This document shows, one piece after another, positions 33,074 to 42,598 of a stretch of 57,061 nt of DNA; the stretch's first letter is position 1; each line of letters begins with the position of its first letter. Position numbers and translations under genes: made by a program. The notes beneath the pieces are model-generated. The model saw nothing but the letters and a program-made list of their open reading frames with translations, had not been told where the DNA came from and did not search any database. Origin of the DNA: CAXMQS01 sp036446035 (GTDB lineage Bacteria; Actinomycetota; Acidimicrobiia; Spongiisociales; JAOTWH01); contig JAZFSG010000009.1 in assembly GCA_036446035.1 (NCBI GenBank), positions 1 to 57,061 on the forward strand, in the 5' to 3' direction.

Positions 33074-34879
33074 TCAGTCCTCGTCGATGCGCAGCACGGA
33101 GATGAAAGCCTCCTGGGGCACCTCGACCGCACCGACCATCTTCATGCGCTTCTTGCCCTCCTTCTGCTTCTCCAGCAACTTCCTCTTGCGGGTGATGTCC
33201 CCGCCATAGAGCTTGGCGGTGACGTCCTTGCGCACCGCCTTTACGGTCTCGCGGGCGATCACCCTGGTCCCAATCGCTGCCTGAATCGGGACATCGAATT
33301 GTTGACGGGGGATGAGCTTGCGCAGGCGGCCGACCATCGCCTTTCCGTAGGCGAAGGCGTTGTCACGGTGGCTGATAGTGGAGAAGGCGTCGACGGGTGT
33401 GCCATGAAGGAGAATGTCAACCCGCACCAGGTTCGATGTCCGGTACTCGGCCGGCTCGTAGTCGAGCGAGGCGTAGCCACGGGTCCGAGACTTGAGCTGA
33501 TCGAAGAAGTCGAAGACCACCTCTGCCATCGGAAGCTTGTAGCGCAGCTCGACTCGCTGCGGGGACAGGTAGTGCATCTCCCCCATCTCGCCGCGCCGAC
33601 CTTGCGCCAGCTCCATGACCGTGCCGACGAACTCAGTCGGCGTGATTATGAGTGCATCAACGAACGGCTCCTCGACTCCCTCCAGCGTCGAGGCATCGGG
33701 GAGGTCCTGCGGGCTGTGGATCTCGATCGATGAGCCGTTGGCAAGGTGGGCGCGATAGGCAACCGACGGTGCCGTTGCGACGAGGTCGAGGGCGTACTCC
33801 CGCTCGAGGCGCTGGCGCACGATCTCCATGTGCAGCAAGCCGAGGAACCCGCAACGGAACCCGAATCCGAGAGCCCGCGAGCTCTCCGGCTCGTAGAAGA
33901 GCGCCGCGTCGTTGAGGCGCAGCTTCTCGAGGCCGTCACGCAGCCGCTCGAAGTCATCTCCCTCCGCCGGGAAGAGACCAGAGAACACCATCGACTTCGG
34001 CTCCTGATAGCCGACGAGCGGAACGAGGTCTTCGGCGCCCGCAGTGGTCAGGGTGTCGCCGACGCGGACCTTCTCGATCTCCTTGATCCCCGTGATGAGA
34101 TAGCCGACCTGACCGGCCTCGAGTGCGGCCACCGGAACAGCCCGTGGGGTCAACACCCCGATCTCTTCGGCGTTCTCCTCCTCTGCGGTCGCCATGAAGC
34201 GAACACGGCTCCCGGTCGACAGCTTGCCGTCTTTGACGCGAATGGAGCACACGACGCCGCGGTAGGTGTCGTAGTACGAGTCGAACACCAGGGCTCGGAG
34301 CGGTGCCTGTCGCTCGCCGTCGGGGGGTGGCAATCGCTTGACGATCGCCTCGAGCAATTTGTCGACACCTTCTCCCGTCTTGGCAGACACCGCCAGCACG
34401 TCCTCGACGGCGCCTCCGAGAACGGACGCCACCTCCCCGGCGACGCGTTCGGGATCCGCAGCTGGAAGATCGATCTTGTTGAGCACGGGAATGACTTCGA
34501 GGCCGGCCTCAACCGCCAAGTAGGCGTTGGCCAGCGTCTGTGCCTCGACGCCCTGGCTGGCATCGACCAGCAGAATCGCCCCCTCGCAAGCTTCGAGGCT
34601 TCGCGACACCTCGTATGTGAAGTCGACATGGCCGGGAGTGTCGATGAGGTTGAATTCGTAGTTGACGCCGTCCGCGGCGTCGTAATGGAGGCGCACCGCC
34701 TGGGCCTTGATCGTGATGCCCCGCTCTCTCTCCAGATCCATGGAGTCGAGAATTTGCTCCCTCATGTCTCGGGCCGCGACACTTCCGGTCACCTCGAGTA
34801 GCCGGTCGGCCAGAGTCGACTTGCCATGATCGATGTGAGCGATGATGCAGAAGTTGCGGATGGGCGCGGTTGATTGCAT
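33074..34879 (-). CDS. lepA: Elongation factor 4 (LepA)
   Basis: A 601-residue translational GTPase. It has G1 AHIDHGKSTL, switch I RERGITIKAQ, G3 DTPGHVDF and G4 NKID. The LepA-specific C-terminal domain has EPSKSMVFSG-like and SYASLDYEPAEYR-type segments and a basic tail (RKRKLLEKQKEGKKRMK). It helps with ribosome back-translocation or assembly. ATG 34879 is preferred to any upstream extension. A TACAAT box lies 18 nt upstream. It diverges from rpsT. Confidence 0.96.
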   Translation of the reverse strand: MQSTAPIRNFCIIAHIDHGKSTLADRLLEVTGSVAARDMREQILDSMDLERERGITIKAQAVRLHYDAADGVNYEFNLIDTPGHVDFTYEVSRSLEACEGAILLVDASQGVEAQTLANAYLAVEAGLEVIPVLNKIDLPAADPERVAGEVASVLGGAVEDVLAVSAKTGEGVDKLLEAIVKRLPPPDGERQAPLRALVFDSYYDTYRGVVCSIRVKDGKLSTGSRVRFMATAEEENAEEIGVLTPRAVPVAALEAGQVGYLITGIKEIEKVRVGDTLTTAGAEDLVPLVGYQEPKSMVFSGLFPAEGDDFERLRDGLEKLRLNDAALFYEPESSRALGFGFRCGFLGLLHMEIVRQRLEREYALDLVATAPSVAYRAHLANGSSIEIHSPQDLPDASTLEGVEEPFVDALIITPTEFVGTVMELAQGRRGEMGEMHYLSPQRVELRYKLPMAEVVFDFFDQLKSRTRGYASLDYEPAEYRTSNLVRVDILLHGTPVDAFSTISHRDNAFAYGKAMVGRLRKLIPRQQFDVPIQAAIGTRVIARETVKAVRKDVTAKLYGGDITRKRKLLEKQKEGKKRMKMVGAVEVPQEAFISVLRIDED

Positions 34880-34897
34880 GGGAGAAGGGGGGAGCGC

Positions 34898-34903
34898 ATT
34901 GTA
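34898..34903 (-). promoter_or_regulatory. Putative -10 box of lepA
   Basis: TACAAT lies 18 nt before the lepA ATG in the lepA/rpsT divergent gap. No convincing -35 is seen. Confidence 0.4.
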
Positions 34904-34961
34904 CCGCCCCTCCCTCACCACTAATGTTGCCTCTGATCCCCCGACCAGAGGTCTCATCGCC

Positions 34962-35231
34962 GTGGCCAACCTCAAATCCCAGATAAAGCGAAACCGCCAG
35001 ACCGTGGCGCAAACCGCCCGCAACAAGGCCCTGCGCTCCGAGGTACGTACTCGTTCTCGCCGCGCCCTCGAGGTCGCCGAGTCCGGCGACAGCGAAGCGG
35101 CGGACGTCGCTCTGCGTGCGGCCAAGAAGCAGATCGATATCGCCACCTCGCGAGGCATCCTTCACCGCAACACCGCTTCCCGCCGCAAGTCTCGTCTCGA
35201 ACACCGGGTACGGCAGCTGCTTTCCGGCTAG
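34962..35231 (+). CDS. rpsT: 30S ribosomal protein S20
   Basis: An 89-residue S20 starting at GTG (MANLKSQIKRNRQT) with the basic helices KALRSEVRTRSRRAL and ILHRNTASRRKSRLEHRVRQL. It binds 16S rRNA early in 30S assembly. GTG 34962 is clear from the conserved N-terminus. A TAATGT -10-like box lies about 35 nt upstream. The stop shares one base with the greA start. Confidence 0.95.
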   Translation: MANLKSQIKRNRQTVAQTARNKALRSEVRTRSRRALEVAESGDSEAADVALRAAKKQIDIATSRGILHRNTASRRKSRLEHRVRQLLSG

Positions 35232-35704
35232 TGGACAGCTCTACCTGGCTGACGCCGGAGGCTCATCAGAAACTCGTCGACGAACTCGAGGAGTTGACAA
35301 CTACCGGCCGCGTCGAGATCACCGCCCGCATCGCCGAAGCCCGCGAGCACGGCGACCTCAAAGAGAACGCCGACTACGACGCCGCCAAGAACGAGCAGGG
35401 TTTCATGGAAGCCCGCATCCGCAAACTCAAGCACCTTCTTGACAGCGCCGAGGTGCGTGAGGTGTCGGCAGACGGGAGCGTGCAGGTCGGCACGGTGGTG
35501 ACCGTCGTCGACGCCGACGGCACCGACATGGAGTTCTTCGTTGCCCCCGCCGAGAACAAGGTCGCCGGCTTCATCCTGGCCTCGCCTGATAGCCCCCTTG
35601 GCGCCGCGCTACTCGGAGCGACTGCCGGCGACAAGGTCTCCTACGAGGCTCCCGCCGGCACATTCAGCTACGAGGTGAAGTCGGTTCGGGTCTTCGACGG
35701 CTAG
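35231..35704 (+). CDS. greA: Transcription elongation factor GreA
   Basis: A 157-residue GreA. The N-terminal coiled coil has the acidic tip EHGDLKENADYDAAKNEQG, which inserts into the RNA polymerase secondary channel. The C-terminal FKBP-like domain has ASPDSPLGAALLGATAGDKVSYEAP. It rescues backtracked polymerase by stimulating transcript cleavage. The GTG start overlaps the rpsT stop by one base, giving a two-gene rpsT-greA operon. Confidence 0.95.
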   Translation: MDSSTWLTPEAHQKLVDELEELTTTGRVEITARIAEAREHGDLKENADYDAAKNEQGFMEARIRKLKHLLDSAEVREVSADGSVQVGTVVTVVDADGTDMEFFVAPAENKVAGFILASPDSPLGAALLGATAGDKVSYEAPAGTFSYEVKSVRVFDG

Positions 35705-35711
35705 TTCGCGG

Positions 35712-36710
35712 CTAACTCGCTCTGCGGCCTCTCCCCACCCAGCGGCATAGCGCCACGGTCAACCGCTCCAGCGTGATGCGATGCGTCGCCTCCGGCGCCG
35801 TCTTCATCAGTACGTCGGCTCGTGATAACGCGTCGAGCGCCCGCGCCAGGTCGGACTCCTGGGAATCCGACCTCCTGCGCCAGGCCTTCTGCACCGGGTA
35901 GGAGTCGGGGGCGCCGTCTACCCACTCGGCGTACGTTGCCAGATCGGGTGCCGCTGCCGCCAGGGCACGCCGTCTCACCTCGCCCTCAACGAAGGCGAGG
36001 AGCTGTAGCGGATGGCCGTGGACAAGGAAGTCCGCCAGCCGCCGCAATGCCGTCGCCACGTCTCCGGCGGCCACCGCGTCGGCGTAATGCCACATGGGTT
36101 CGTCCGGTCTGGCTCGAAAGCGCGAGGTCACGGCTTCGGCTGTCGCTTCCTGACCGCCCGCGGCCAGCTGGTCGAGCGCCTGGCCCAGCGCCGCGGTGTC
36201 GGATCCGAAGTGCTGCAACAGGCCGGCAGCGCCGGCCGAGTCGACCTTGACACCGCGAGTCTTGGCGGCGATGGCCAGCCACTCTCCGGCGTCTCGCTCC
36301 CGCATCTTCTTGATGGAGATGCTCTCGGCTACGGGCTTCAGCGTCTTGCCGAGCGGCGCAGGGATGGCGCCGAGCGATCCGAATACGACCACTACCGAGT
36401 CGTCGCCGAGGTGTGATACCAGCTCAGACACCAACTCCGCCTCGCCCTTGAGGAGGTTCTGGGTGTCCGCAATGAAGACGCCGCTGCGGTCCCCGAAGAG
36501 AGACCCACTCTGCAGCGCAGGGACCAGCGGCTCCAGACCCTGTCGGAACGACGAGTCGTCTGTCGAATCGGTTCCTCTGCCAGGGACGTCGATGCGGACC
36601 GGGTCCTCGATCTCGAACTCTGCGAAGACGGCCGCGGCACGATCCATCAAGAGCTGGCGTTCGCCGGGGCCGGCATCTCGCGGCCCAACGATCGTTACCA
36701 GCGACTTCAT
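35712..36710 (-). CDS. holA: DNA polymerase III delta subunit
   Basis: A 332-residue HolA-type clamp-loader subunit. It has an N-terminal AAA+-like domain without a nucleotide-binding loop (SLVTIVGPRDAGPGERQLL, SGSLFGDRSGVFIAD), a central lid and a C-terminal helical collar (HPLQLLAFVEGEVRR). It opens the beta clamp with gamma/tau and delta'. ATG 36710 is chosen over an upstream ATG at 36734 because TACCGT lies 6 nt before it. It follows comEC on the same strand, the common comEA-comEC-holA order. Confidence 0.9.
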   Translation of the reverse strand: MKSLVTIVGPRDAGPGERQLLMDRAAAVFAEFEIEDPVRIDVPGRGTDSTDDSSFRQGLEPLVPALQSGSLFGDRSGVFIADTQNLLKGEAELVSELVSHLGDDSVVVVFGSLGAIPAPLGKTLKPVAESISIKKMRERDAGEWLAIAAKTRGVKVDSAGAAGLLQHFGSDTAALGQALDQLAAGGQEATAEAVTSRFRARPDEPMWHYADAVAAGDVATALRRLADFLVHGHPLQLLAFVEGEVRRRALAAAAPDLATYAEWVDGAPDSYPVQKAWRRRSDSQESDLARALDALSRADVLMKTAPEATHRITLERLTVALCRWVGRGRRAS

Positions 36711-36716
36711 GCGGCA

Positions 36717-36722
36717 ACGGTA
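36717..36722 (-). promoter_or_regulatory. Putative -10 box of holA
   Basis: TACCGT ends 6 nt before ATG 36710, the leaderless spacing. Confidence 0.3.
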
Positions 36723-36740
36723 GCGAGTCGTCATCGGCTG

Positions 36741-38834
36741 CTACCCGGCTGCCTGGCCAGAGAGCGAGATGATCACATCCCCCTCGACATCCGTTCGCAG
36801 CACGGCTGAGCCGCCGGCTGCCAACGCATCGATCACCTCGGCGCTCGGATGTCCATAGCTGTTCGGGCCGACGCTGATGACTGCGATCGACCCGCCATGG
36901 AGCCGGAGCCATTCGAGATCCGAGGTGGCCGCCCCCTGATGGGGCACCTTGAGAATGTCGACCCGCCCGGGGTCCAGGTCGTGCTGGGCAAAGGTCTCGA
37001 TGTCGCCCGAGGCCAATAGGCGCGGCCCGCCTGCGGAGACGGCGACGACCAGGGACCCATCATTGACCGAGGCATAGCGACGAAGTGGCCCCAGCACCTC
37101 CAACTCGAATGGACCGACCTGCGCCGTTGCGCCGACTGGTGGCGCTTCCGCCGGAACCCCGTGGCGGGCGGCCAGGCTCAGTAGCTCGACAATCGCAGGG
37201 TCGGCCTCGGCGTATGCCGGATACCACAGGCGTCCGACCACGAACGTGTCAAGAGCTGCCAAGAGGCCGGTGATGTGATCAGAGTGGGGATGGCTGAGGA
37301 TGGCCAGATCGATGCGTCGCACGCCATGACGGCGCAGCGCCTGGCGAAGAACGGACTCGTCGGGACCGCCATCGATCAGGACCGTTGCCCCACCCCGTAG
37401 CAGCACCGCATCTCCTTGCCCGACATCGAGGAACACGGCCTCTGGTCGCCGGGGACCACTGGAGTCCGCCGCAGACACCACGAGCACCGCAGACAGGACC
37501 GCAATGCCGAGAGGGCGCCACCGTGCCGACCTGATGACCGCGACCACCAGCCCCATTGCGACGACGCCGGTCAGGCCGAGCTGAGGTCCTGCGGCGAACG
37601 CTCGCGCCACGAGCGTTACCCCGTCCGCCAGCACCCCCGCCAACGACGCTGCGACACCAACACCGCTGATCGCTGCAATGGCACCGACCACGGTCGCACC
37701 CGTAACGAGCGGGGCGGCAACGACGTTCGCCGCCGGAGCCAGCAGCGGCACAGCACCGAAGTGAGCCAACAGGATCGGGGCAACTGCCAGCTGAGCGCCG
37801 ACGGTGGCGGCCGCTGTTGTCCTGAGCCAACCTTGCGCTGTTCCGGTGGTTGTGAGCACACCTGCCGTTGCGGCGACAGATAGCTGGAAGCCGACGCTGG
37901 CGACCAACTCGGGGGCGGCCACGACGATCGCCGCCACTGCAGCACCCATCGCCGTCCATGCGGCGACTGGCCTCCCAACGATGCGGCCACCGAGAACGAT
38001 CGCAGCCATCACCGAGGCCCTAACGACCGAAGGCTCCCAGCGGGTGGCGATGACGAAGATCACCAGCACGACAAGGCTCGTTGCGGCCCGCCACCTGCCG
38101 TCGACAAGGATCAGGCCTGCGAGGATCCACCACCCGCCAACCACCAACGCCACATTCGAGCCGGAAACCGCCACGAAGTGGCTGAGGCCGCTGAGCCGCA
38201 GTGACTCGAGATCGGCCTCGCTGACGTTGCTGGTGTCGCCGATGAGGAAACCCGTCACGAGAGCAGGCCCCGGCCCACTGTCGGCGAACACCCGGTTCAC
38301 TCGCCGCCGCAAAGCCGCCCCTGCGGACATGAACACGCCGGGCTCACCGATAACCGTGACCTCGGCGCTGGAGATCGTGCCGGCGACCGGTCCGAAGCGG
38401 GTTCTGAAACCACCGGCGGAGACATCGCCCTCGACGACGACTCGTTGCCGGGCTTCGGCGGCGGCTCCTGACCGCACCCACAGGCGGGGGCCACGCCACG
38501 GGGCGAACACGCCGTTCAGTACAACATGGCTTGGCAGGAAGGCGAAGCCAGCCTCGGCGCCATCTGACGCGGCAACCCCTGAAAGAACATGAGCCTGCTC
38601 GGGAACATCCGCATGCAAGGTCGCGACCTCTCGCCCCATGGCGGCACTGCCGGCAGCTCCGGCTATCAAAACAACGGCCACGAACCGCCGACGATGCCTG
38701 CTGAAGAGCGCTCCAACGACGACGAGCAAAACGACGTGCGTCCCGACTCGACCGGCAGCCGCTCCCGCCCAACTCCACAGGCCGATGGCGACGGCTGCGG
38801 CGCTACGGCCTCGGGGGAGGTTGAAGAACCTCAG
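36741..38834 (-). CDS. comEC: DNA-uptake channel ComEC, probable CTG start
   Basis: A 697-residue ComEC/Rec2 if started at CTG 38834. It has N-terminal TM helices, an OB-like periplasmic region (about 65-160), the competence TM domain (GFLIGDTSNVSEADLESLRLSGLSHFVAVSGSN, about 195-460) and a C-terminal metallo-beta-lactamase domain (FLDVGQGDAVLL, SHPHSDHITGL). It moves single-stranded DNA across the membrane. The CTG overlaps the comEA stop as CTGA. The first standard start, TTG 38729, falls inside a TM helix and would cut off about 35 residues including TM1. Either natural competence or a relic of it is implied. Confidence 0.9.
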   Translation of the reverse strand: MRFFNLPRGRSAAAVAIGLWSWAGAAAGRVGTHVVLLVVVGALFSRHRRRFVAVVLIAGAAGSAAMGREVATLHADVPEQAHVLSGVAASDGAEAGFAFLPSHVVLNGVFAPWRGPRLWVRSGAAAEARQRVVVEGDVSAGGFRTRFGPVAGTISSAEVTVIGEPGVFMSAGAALRRRVNRVFADSGPGPALVTGFLIGDTSNVSEADLESLRLSGLSHFVAVSGSNVALVVGGWWILAGLILVDGRWRAATSLVVLVIFVIATRWEPSVVRASVMAAIVLGGRIVGRPVAAWTAMGAAVAAIVVAAPELVASVGFQLSVAATAGVLTTTGTAQGWLRTTAAATVGAQLAVAPILLAHFGAVPLLAPAANVVAAPLVTGATVVGAIAAISGVGVAASLAGVLADGVTLVARAFAAGPQLGLTGVVAMGLVVAVIRSARWRPLGIAVLSAVLVVSAADSSGPRRPEAVFLDVGQGDAVLLRGGATVLIDGGPDESVLRQALRRHGVRRIDLAILSHPHSDHITGLLAALDTFVVGRLWYPAYAEADPAIVELLSLAARHGVPAEAPPVGATAQVGPFELEVLGPLRRYASVNDGSLVVAVSAGGPRLLASGDIETFAQHDLDPGRVDILKVPHQGAATSDLEWLRLHGGSIAVISVGPNSYGHPSAEVIDALAAGGSAVLRTDVEGDVIISLSGQAAG

Positions 38835-39358
38835 GGGACCGCGACGTCGCGTATGGCGGCCAGCTTGGCCTCGCCGATACCCGAGACGCTCAGCAGGTCC
38901 TCGATGGTCTCGAAGGGGCCGCGCGCTTCACGGTGATCGATAATCCGCTGTGCCAGTACCGGGCCCACTCCGGGCAAGGCAGCCAGTTCCTCCACGGAAG
39001 CAGAACTCATCGACACGACGCCGCTCTCACCCTCAGCAGAGCCGTTAGCGGCATCACCGACGGTGGGGACAACGATCTGCATGCCATCGCGCAGCGGTGT
39101 CGCCAGGTTGACAGCCGTTGGCGATGCATCCGCCGTCAGTCCGCCGGCGGCGGCAACCGCATCGGCGACCCGCGAGCCCGCCTCCACAACAACCAGGCCC
39201 GGGTCAACAACGGCCCCCGTGATGTGAACCGTGAGATCGCCGGAAGCACTCGCCGGCGCGAAGGAGACCGCAGGCGGTGACGACGGGGCGCCGCCGAACA
39301 TGACCCCGGCCATGAGGGCTCCGACGGCAAGGGCCACTACGCCGATCCACTGGCTCAC
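38831..39358 (-). CDS. comEA: ComEA helix-hairpin-helix DNA-binding protein
   Basis: A 175-residue protein with one N-terminal TM (VVALAVGALMAGVMF), an SLBB domain (about 40-100: VHITGAVVDPGLVVVEAGSRVADAVAAAGG) and a C-terminal HhH pair (SSASVEELAALPGVGPVLAQRIIDHR, LLSVSGIGEAKL). It binds incoming double-stranded DNA outside the membrane and hands it to ComEC. GTG 39358 is preferred to TTG 39364 because GGGAG lies 6 nt before it and touches the TTG. It is coupled to comEC. Confidence 0.9.
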   Translation of the reverse strand: MSQWIGVVALAVGALMAGVMFGGAPSSPPAVSFAPASASGDLTVHITGAVVDPGLVVVEAGSRVADAVAAAGGLTADASPTAVNLATPLRDGMQIVVPTVGDAANGSAEGESGVVSMSSASVEELAALPGVGPVLAQRIIDHREARGPFETIEDLLSVSGIGEAKLAAIRDVAVP

Positions 39359-39425
39359 GGTCAACTCCCGATCTCGACCGCGCCCCCAGATTGTGTAGCA
39401 CAGCGGTTGTGCCGGGAGAAGGGGT

Positions 39426-40082
39426 CTACACGAGGAAAGTGATGGCGGCGAGCAGGTTGAAGCCGGAGTGGATGTAGATCGCCGCCCCCACCTGGAGCTT
39501 CCAAGCGACCAGGGAGAGGATCATCCCAAGAACGAACAGCGGCAGCAGGATGGCCACCGTTTCGGGACCGTTGTAGTGGAAGGCTGCAAAGGCGGCGCTG
39601 CTGACGGTGGCTGCAACAGCGAATGGCATCTGTCGCTGCAGGCCCCGCAGCAGCACCCCACGGAATAGAACCTCCTCGACGACGGGCGCCAACAGGACGC
39701 TGCCAATGAAGGCCAGGATGGCGGCGAGACCAGTCGCTTCCTCGGCCAAGCGGGCGATCTCCTGTGGGGCCTCCTCGAAGTCGACGAGGCTGTTGAGCAC
39801 CAATGTGGCGATGACGGCCAGGACGACGCCAACGAAGACCAGCCACGCCTGGTCTAGCCTCGGGGGAACGCCGAGCTGCTTGAGTGGCGACTCGATACCT
39901 CGCTTGCGCGATAGCGCCCAGAATGCGGCGAAGGACCCCGCCTCCTGTATGGGGAGCACGAAGGCGAAGATCTGAAGAGGAGTTGGGTCTCCGCCGCCTA
40001 TGGCAACAAAGGCGAAGGCACCGGCGATGAGGCCGATGAGGACGGCGTAAGCCGCATCAGAGATCCGCCAGTCGGCGGTCAC
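39426..40082 (-). CDS. CPBP-family intramembrane metalloprotease
   Basis: A 218-residue membrane protein with about six TM segments and the CPBP (Abi/CAAX) motifs VVEEVLFRGVLLRGL, FAAFHYN and HSGFNLLAA. These supply the Glu-Glu, His and His/Asn zinc-site residues. Family members cleave peptides within membranes and some give bacteriocin self-immunity. The GTG start overlaps the leuS stop as GTGA, so it is translated with leuS although no functional link is known. Confidence 0.9.
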   Translation of the reverse strand: MTADWRISDAAYAVLIGLIAGAFAFVAIGGGDPTPLQIFAFVLPIQEAGSFAAFWALSRKRGIESPLKQLGVPPRLDQAWLVFVGVVLAVIATLVLNSLVDFEEAPQEIARLAEEATGLAAILAFIGSVLLAPVVEEVLFRGVLLRGLQRQMPFAVAATVSSAAFAAFHYNGPETVAILLPLFVLGMILSLVAWKLQVGAAIYIHSGFNLLAAITFLV

Positions 40083-42502
40083 ATCACGATGTTGACGAGC
40101 TTGGGCGGACGGGCTATCACCCGTTTCGGCTCCAAGCCGTCGAGCAGGCCGACGATGCGCTCGTTGCCAAGGGCAAGCGCTATCGCCTCGTCCTCGGAGA
40201 TGCCGGCTGCTACCTCGAGCCGGGCTCGCACTTTGCCGCTGATCTGAACCACCATCGTCACCGACTCCTCGACGACGAGGTCCGGATCCCAATCCGGCCA
40301 CGATTCATCTGCCAATATCTCGCCGCCTCGCATCTCCCACAGCTCGTGAGACATGTGCGGCGCCATCGGGGCCAGCATCTTGAGCAGCATGGCGTAGGCC
40401 TCGTCGAAAGTTTCCTTCCGGGCGCCGTCGTCAGACCGGACGTAGTCGGCCAGCGCGTTGCTGAGTTCCATGAGCGCCGCCACGGCGGTGTTGAAATGGA
40501 ACCGTTCGATATCGCTGCCGACCTTGCGCAAGGTGCGATGGGCTTTCGCGATGACGGCCCGATCGCTATCGGCAGCATCCCTGTCGACTGTTTCGACCTC
40601 AGTTCCGAGCCGCCACACCTTCTTCAGGAAGCGCGACGTTCCCTCCACCCCACGGTCGGTCCACACCGCGTCGTCGGTGGCCGGTCCGATGAACAGCTCG
40701 TACAGCCGGACCGCGTCTGCGCCATAGAAGTCGTAGAGGGGATCGGGCGAGACGACGTTGCCTTTCGACTTGGACATCTTGGCACCGTCCTTGGTGATCA
40801 TCCCCTGGGTGAACATGCGCAGGAACGGCTCCGAGAACTCAACCAGCCCCATGTCGGCGAGGACCTTCACGATGAAGCGGGCGTAGAGAAGGTGAAGCAC
40901 CGCATGCTCCACTCCCCCGACGTAGAGATCGACGGGCATCCAGTACTTCACCTTCTCGGGGTCGAAGATGGCGTCCTCGTTGTGGGGGTCGCTGTAGCGG
41001 AGGAAGTACCACGACGAGTCGACGAAGGTATCCATGGTGTCCGTCTCGCGCTTGGCGGGACCGCCACAGCTCGGACAGTCGACGTTGACGAAGTCGTCGA
41101 CGGCGGCAAGGGGCGACTGGCCCTTGGGCTGGTAGTCCTCGACGTCGGGGTGGAGCACCGGGAGTTCGATTTCGGGCACCGGCACCAGACCGCACTCCGG
41201 ACACGAGATCATCGGGATGGGGGCACCCCAATAACGCTGCCTCGATATCAGCCAGTCGCGCAACCGGTACTTAACGTCAGCCTTGCCGATCTCTTGGCCC
41301 TCGAACCACTCGATCGACTTGGCGATGCCGGCGTCCTTGTCGAGACCGTCCAGCCAGTCACTGTTGATGATCACGCCGTCGCCGGTGTAGGCCTCCCCCT
41401 CGAAATCGTCCGGCGGTTGAACGGTGCGGATGATCTCGATGTCGTGAGCGACGGCGAAGTCCCAGTCTCGCTGGTCCTGGCCGGGAACCGCCATGATGGC
41501 TCCAGTGCCGTACCCCATCAGGACGTAGTCCGCCATGTAGAGCGGAACCTCGGCGCCGTTGATCGGGTTGATGGCCTTGACCCCTAGGAAGAATCCCTTC
41601 TTGGGGCGGTCGGTTGCCAGTCGTTCGATGTCGCTCTCTTGCCTCACCTCTGTCACGAATGCCCTGCCAGCCTCCTCGAGATCGCTACCAGCGAGCAGCG
41701 ACTCAACCAACGGATGTTCCGGGGCCAGCACCGCGAAGGTCATTCCGAAGGTGGTGTCCGGTCGGGTCGTGAACACGTCGAAGACCTCTTGGCGACCCGA
41801 AATCTCCATACCGAAGGTGACGCCCTGCGACCTCCCGATCCAGTTCTGCTGCATGACGCGCACGCGAGGAGGCCACTCCTCGAGCTGCGAGTCGTCCGGC
41901 AACAGGCGATCGGCGTACTCGGTGATCTTGAAGAACCATTGATCGAGGTCGCGCTTCTCGACGGCGGTGCCGCAGCGCTCGCAGAGCCCCTCGACCACCT
42001 GTTCGTTGGCGAGCACGGTCTGGTCCTTGGGGCACCAGTTGACAGGAGCGTTGGCCTTGTAGGCAAGCCCGCGCTCCCACAGCTGGAGGAACAACCACTG
42101 ATCCCACCGGTAGTAGGCGGGCTCGTGGCTGGCCAGTTCCCTGCTCCAGTCGTAAACCGCTCCGAGGCGACGCAGCTGGACCTTCATCTGGGCGATCTGA
42201 CTCTCGATGAACTCCCGTGGATGGACGCCGGCAGCGATGGCGGCGTTTTCAGCCGGCAGACCGAAGGAGTCCCATCCCATCGGAGCCAAGACGTTGAACC
42301 CCTGCATCCGCTTGAACCGGGTCATCACGTCGATGTAGGTGTAGTTGCGCAGGTGCCCCATGTGCAGAACGCCCGAGGGATAGGGGTACATCTGGATGTT
42401 GGCGAACTTGGGGCGCGACTCGTCTTCGACCGCGTAGAACGTCTTGTCCTGCTCCCAACGGTCCTGCCATCTAGCTTCGATCGAGCCCGGGTCGTACTGC
42501 AT
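40079..42502 (-). CDS. leuS: Leucyl-tRNA synthetase
   Basis: An 807-residue class Ia synthetase. The HIGH motif is in MYPYPSGVLHMGHLRNYT, the editing domain (about 220-400) has TTRPDTTFGMTF, the zinc/connective part has CPECGLVPVP and CPSCGGPAKRE, and KMSKS is in GAKMSKSKGNVVSP. An anticodon-binding domain and the C-terminal extension follow. It charges tRNA-Leu. TACGCT lies 9 nt before the ATG and no T-box-like leader is present. Confidence 0.97.
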   Translation of the reverse strand: MQYDPGSIEARWQDRWEQDKTFYAVEDESRPKFANIQMYPYPSGVLHMGHLRNYTYIDVMTRFKRMQGFNVLAPMGWDSFGLPAENAAIAAGVHPREFIESQIAQMKVQLRRLGAVYDWSRELASHEPAYYRWDQWLFLQLWERGLAYKANAPVNWCPKDQTVLANEQVVEGLCERCGTAVEKRDLDQWFFKITEYADRLLPDDSQLEEWPPRVRVMQQNWIGRSQGVTFGMEISGRQEVFDVFTTRPDTTFGMTFAVLAPEHPLVESLLAGSDLEEAGRAFVTEVRQESDIERLATDRPKKGFFLGVKAINPINGAEVPLYMADYVLMGYGTGAIMAVPGQDQRDWDFAVAHDIEIIRTVQPPDDFEGEAYTGDGVIINSDWLDGLDKDAGIAKSIEWFEGQEIGKADVKYRLRDWLISRQRYWGAPIPMISCPECGLVPVPEIELPVLHPDVEDYQPKGQSPLAAVDDFVNVDCPSCGGPAKRETDTMDTFVDSSWYFLRYSDPHNEDAIFDPEKVKYWMPVDLYVGGVEHAVLHLLYARFIVKVLADMGLVEFSEPFLRMFTQGMITKDGAKMSKSKGNVVSPDPLYDFYGADAVRLYELFIGPATDDAVWTDRGVEGTSRFLKKVWRLGTEVETVDRDAADSDRAVIAKAHRTLRKVGSDIERFHFNTAVAALMELSNALADYVRSDDGARKETFDEAYAMLLKMLAPMAPHMSHELWEMRGGEILADESWPDWDPDLVVEESVTMVVQISGKVRARLEVAAGISEDEAIALALGNERIVGLLDGLEPKRVIARPPKLVNIVM

Positions 42503-42511
42503 GAAGGAAGA

Positions 42512-42517
42512 AGCGTA
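42512..42517 (-). promoter_or_regulatory. Putative -10 box of leuS
   Basis: TACGCT ends 9 nt before the leuS ATG at 42502. Confidence 0.35.
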
Positions 42518-42585
42518 CTAAGCGTCCCCCAGGCCGAGCGGACGGCTTCCCCACAGGGCCGTGGGCACGCAGCAGCGGATTCGTC

Positions 42586-42591
42586 TACGAT
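42586..42591 (+). promoter_or_regulatory. Putative -10 box of the small zinc-ribbon gene
   Basis: TACGAT ends 7 nt before the ATG at 42599 with no Shine-Dalgarno, consistent with leaderless translation. Confidence 0.4.
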
Positions 42592-42598
42592 CGTCGCT

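Noticed and set aside
34880..35158. N-terminal extension of LepA upstream of ATG 34879
   Set aside because: It runs antisense through rpsT, and LepA proteins start right before RNFCIIAHIDHGKST.
42503..42598. T-box or other riboswitch before leuS
   Set aside because: The start codon is 9 nt from a -10 box, leaving no room for a leader.
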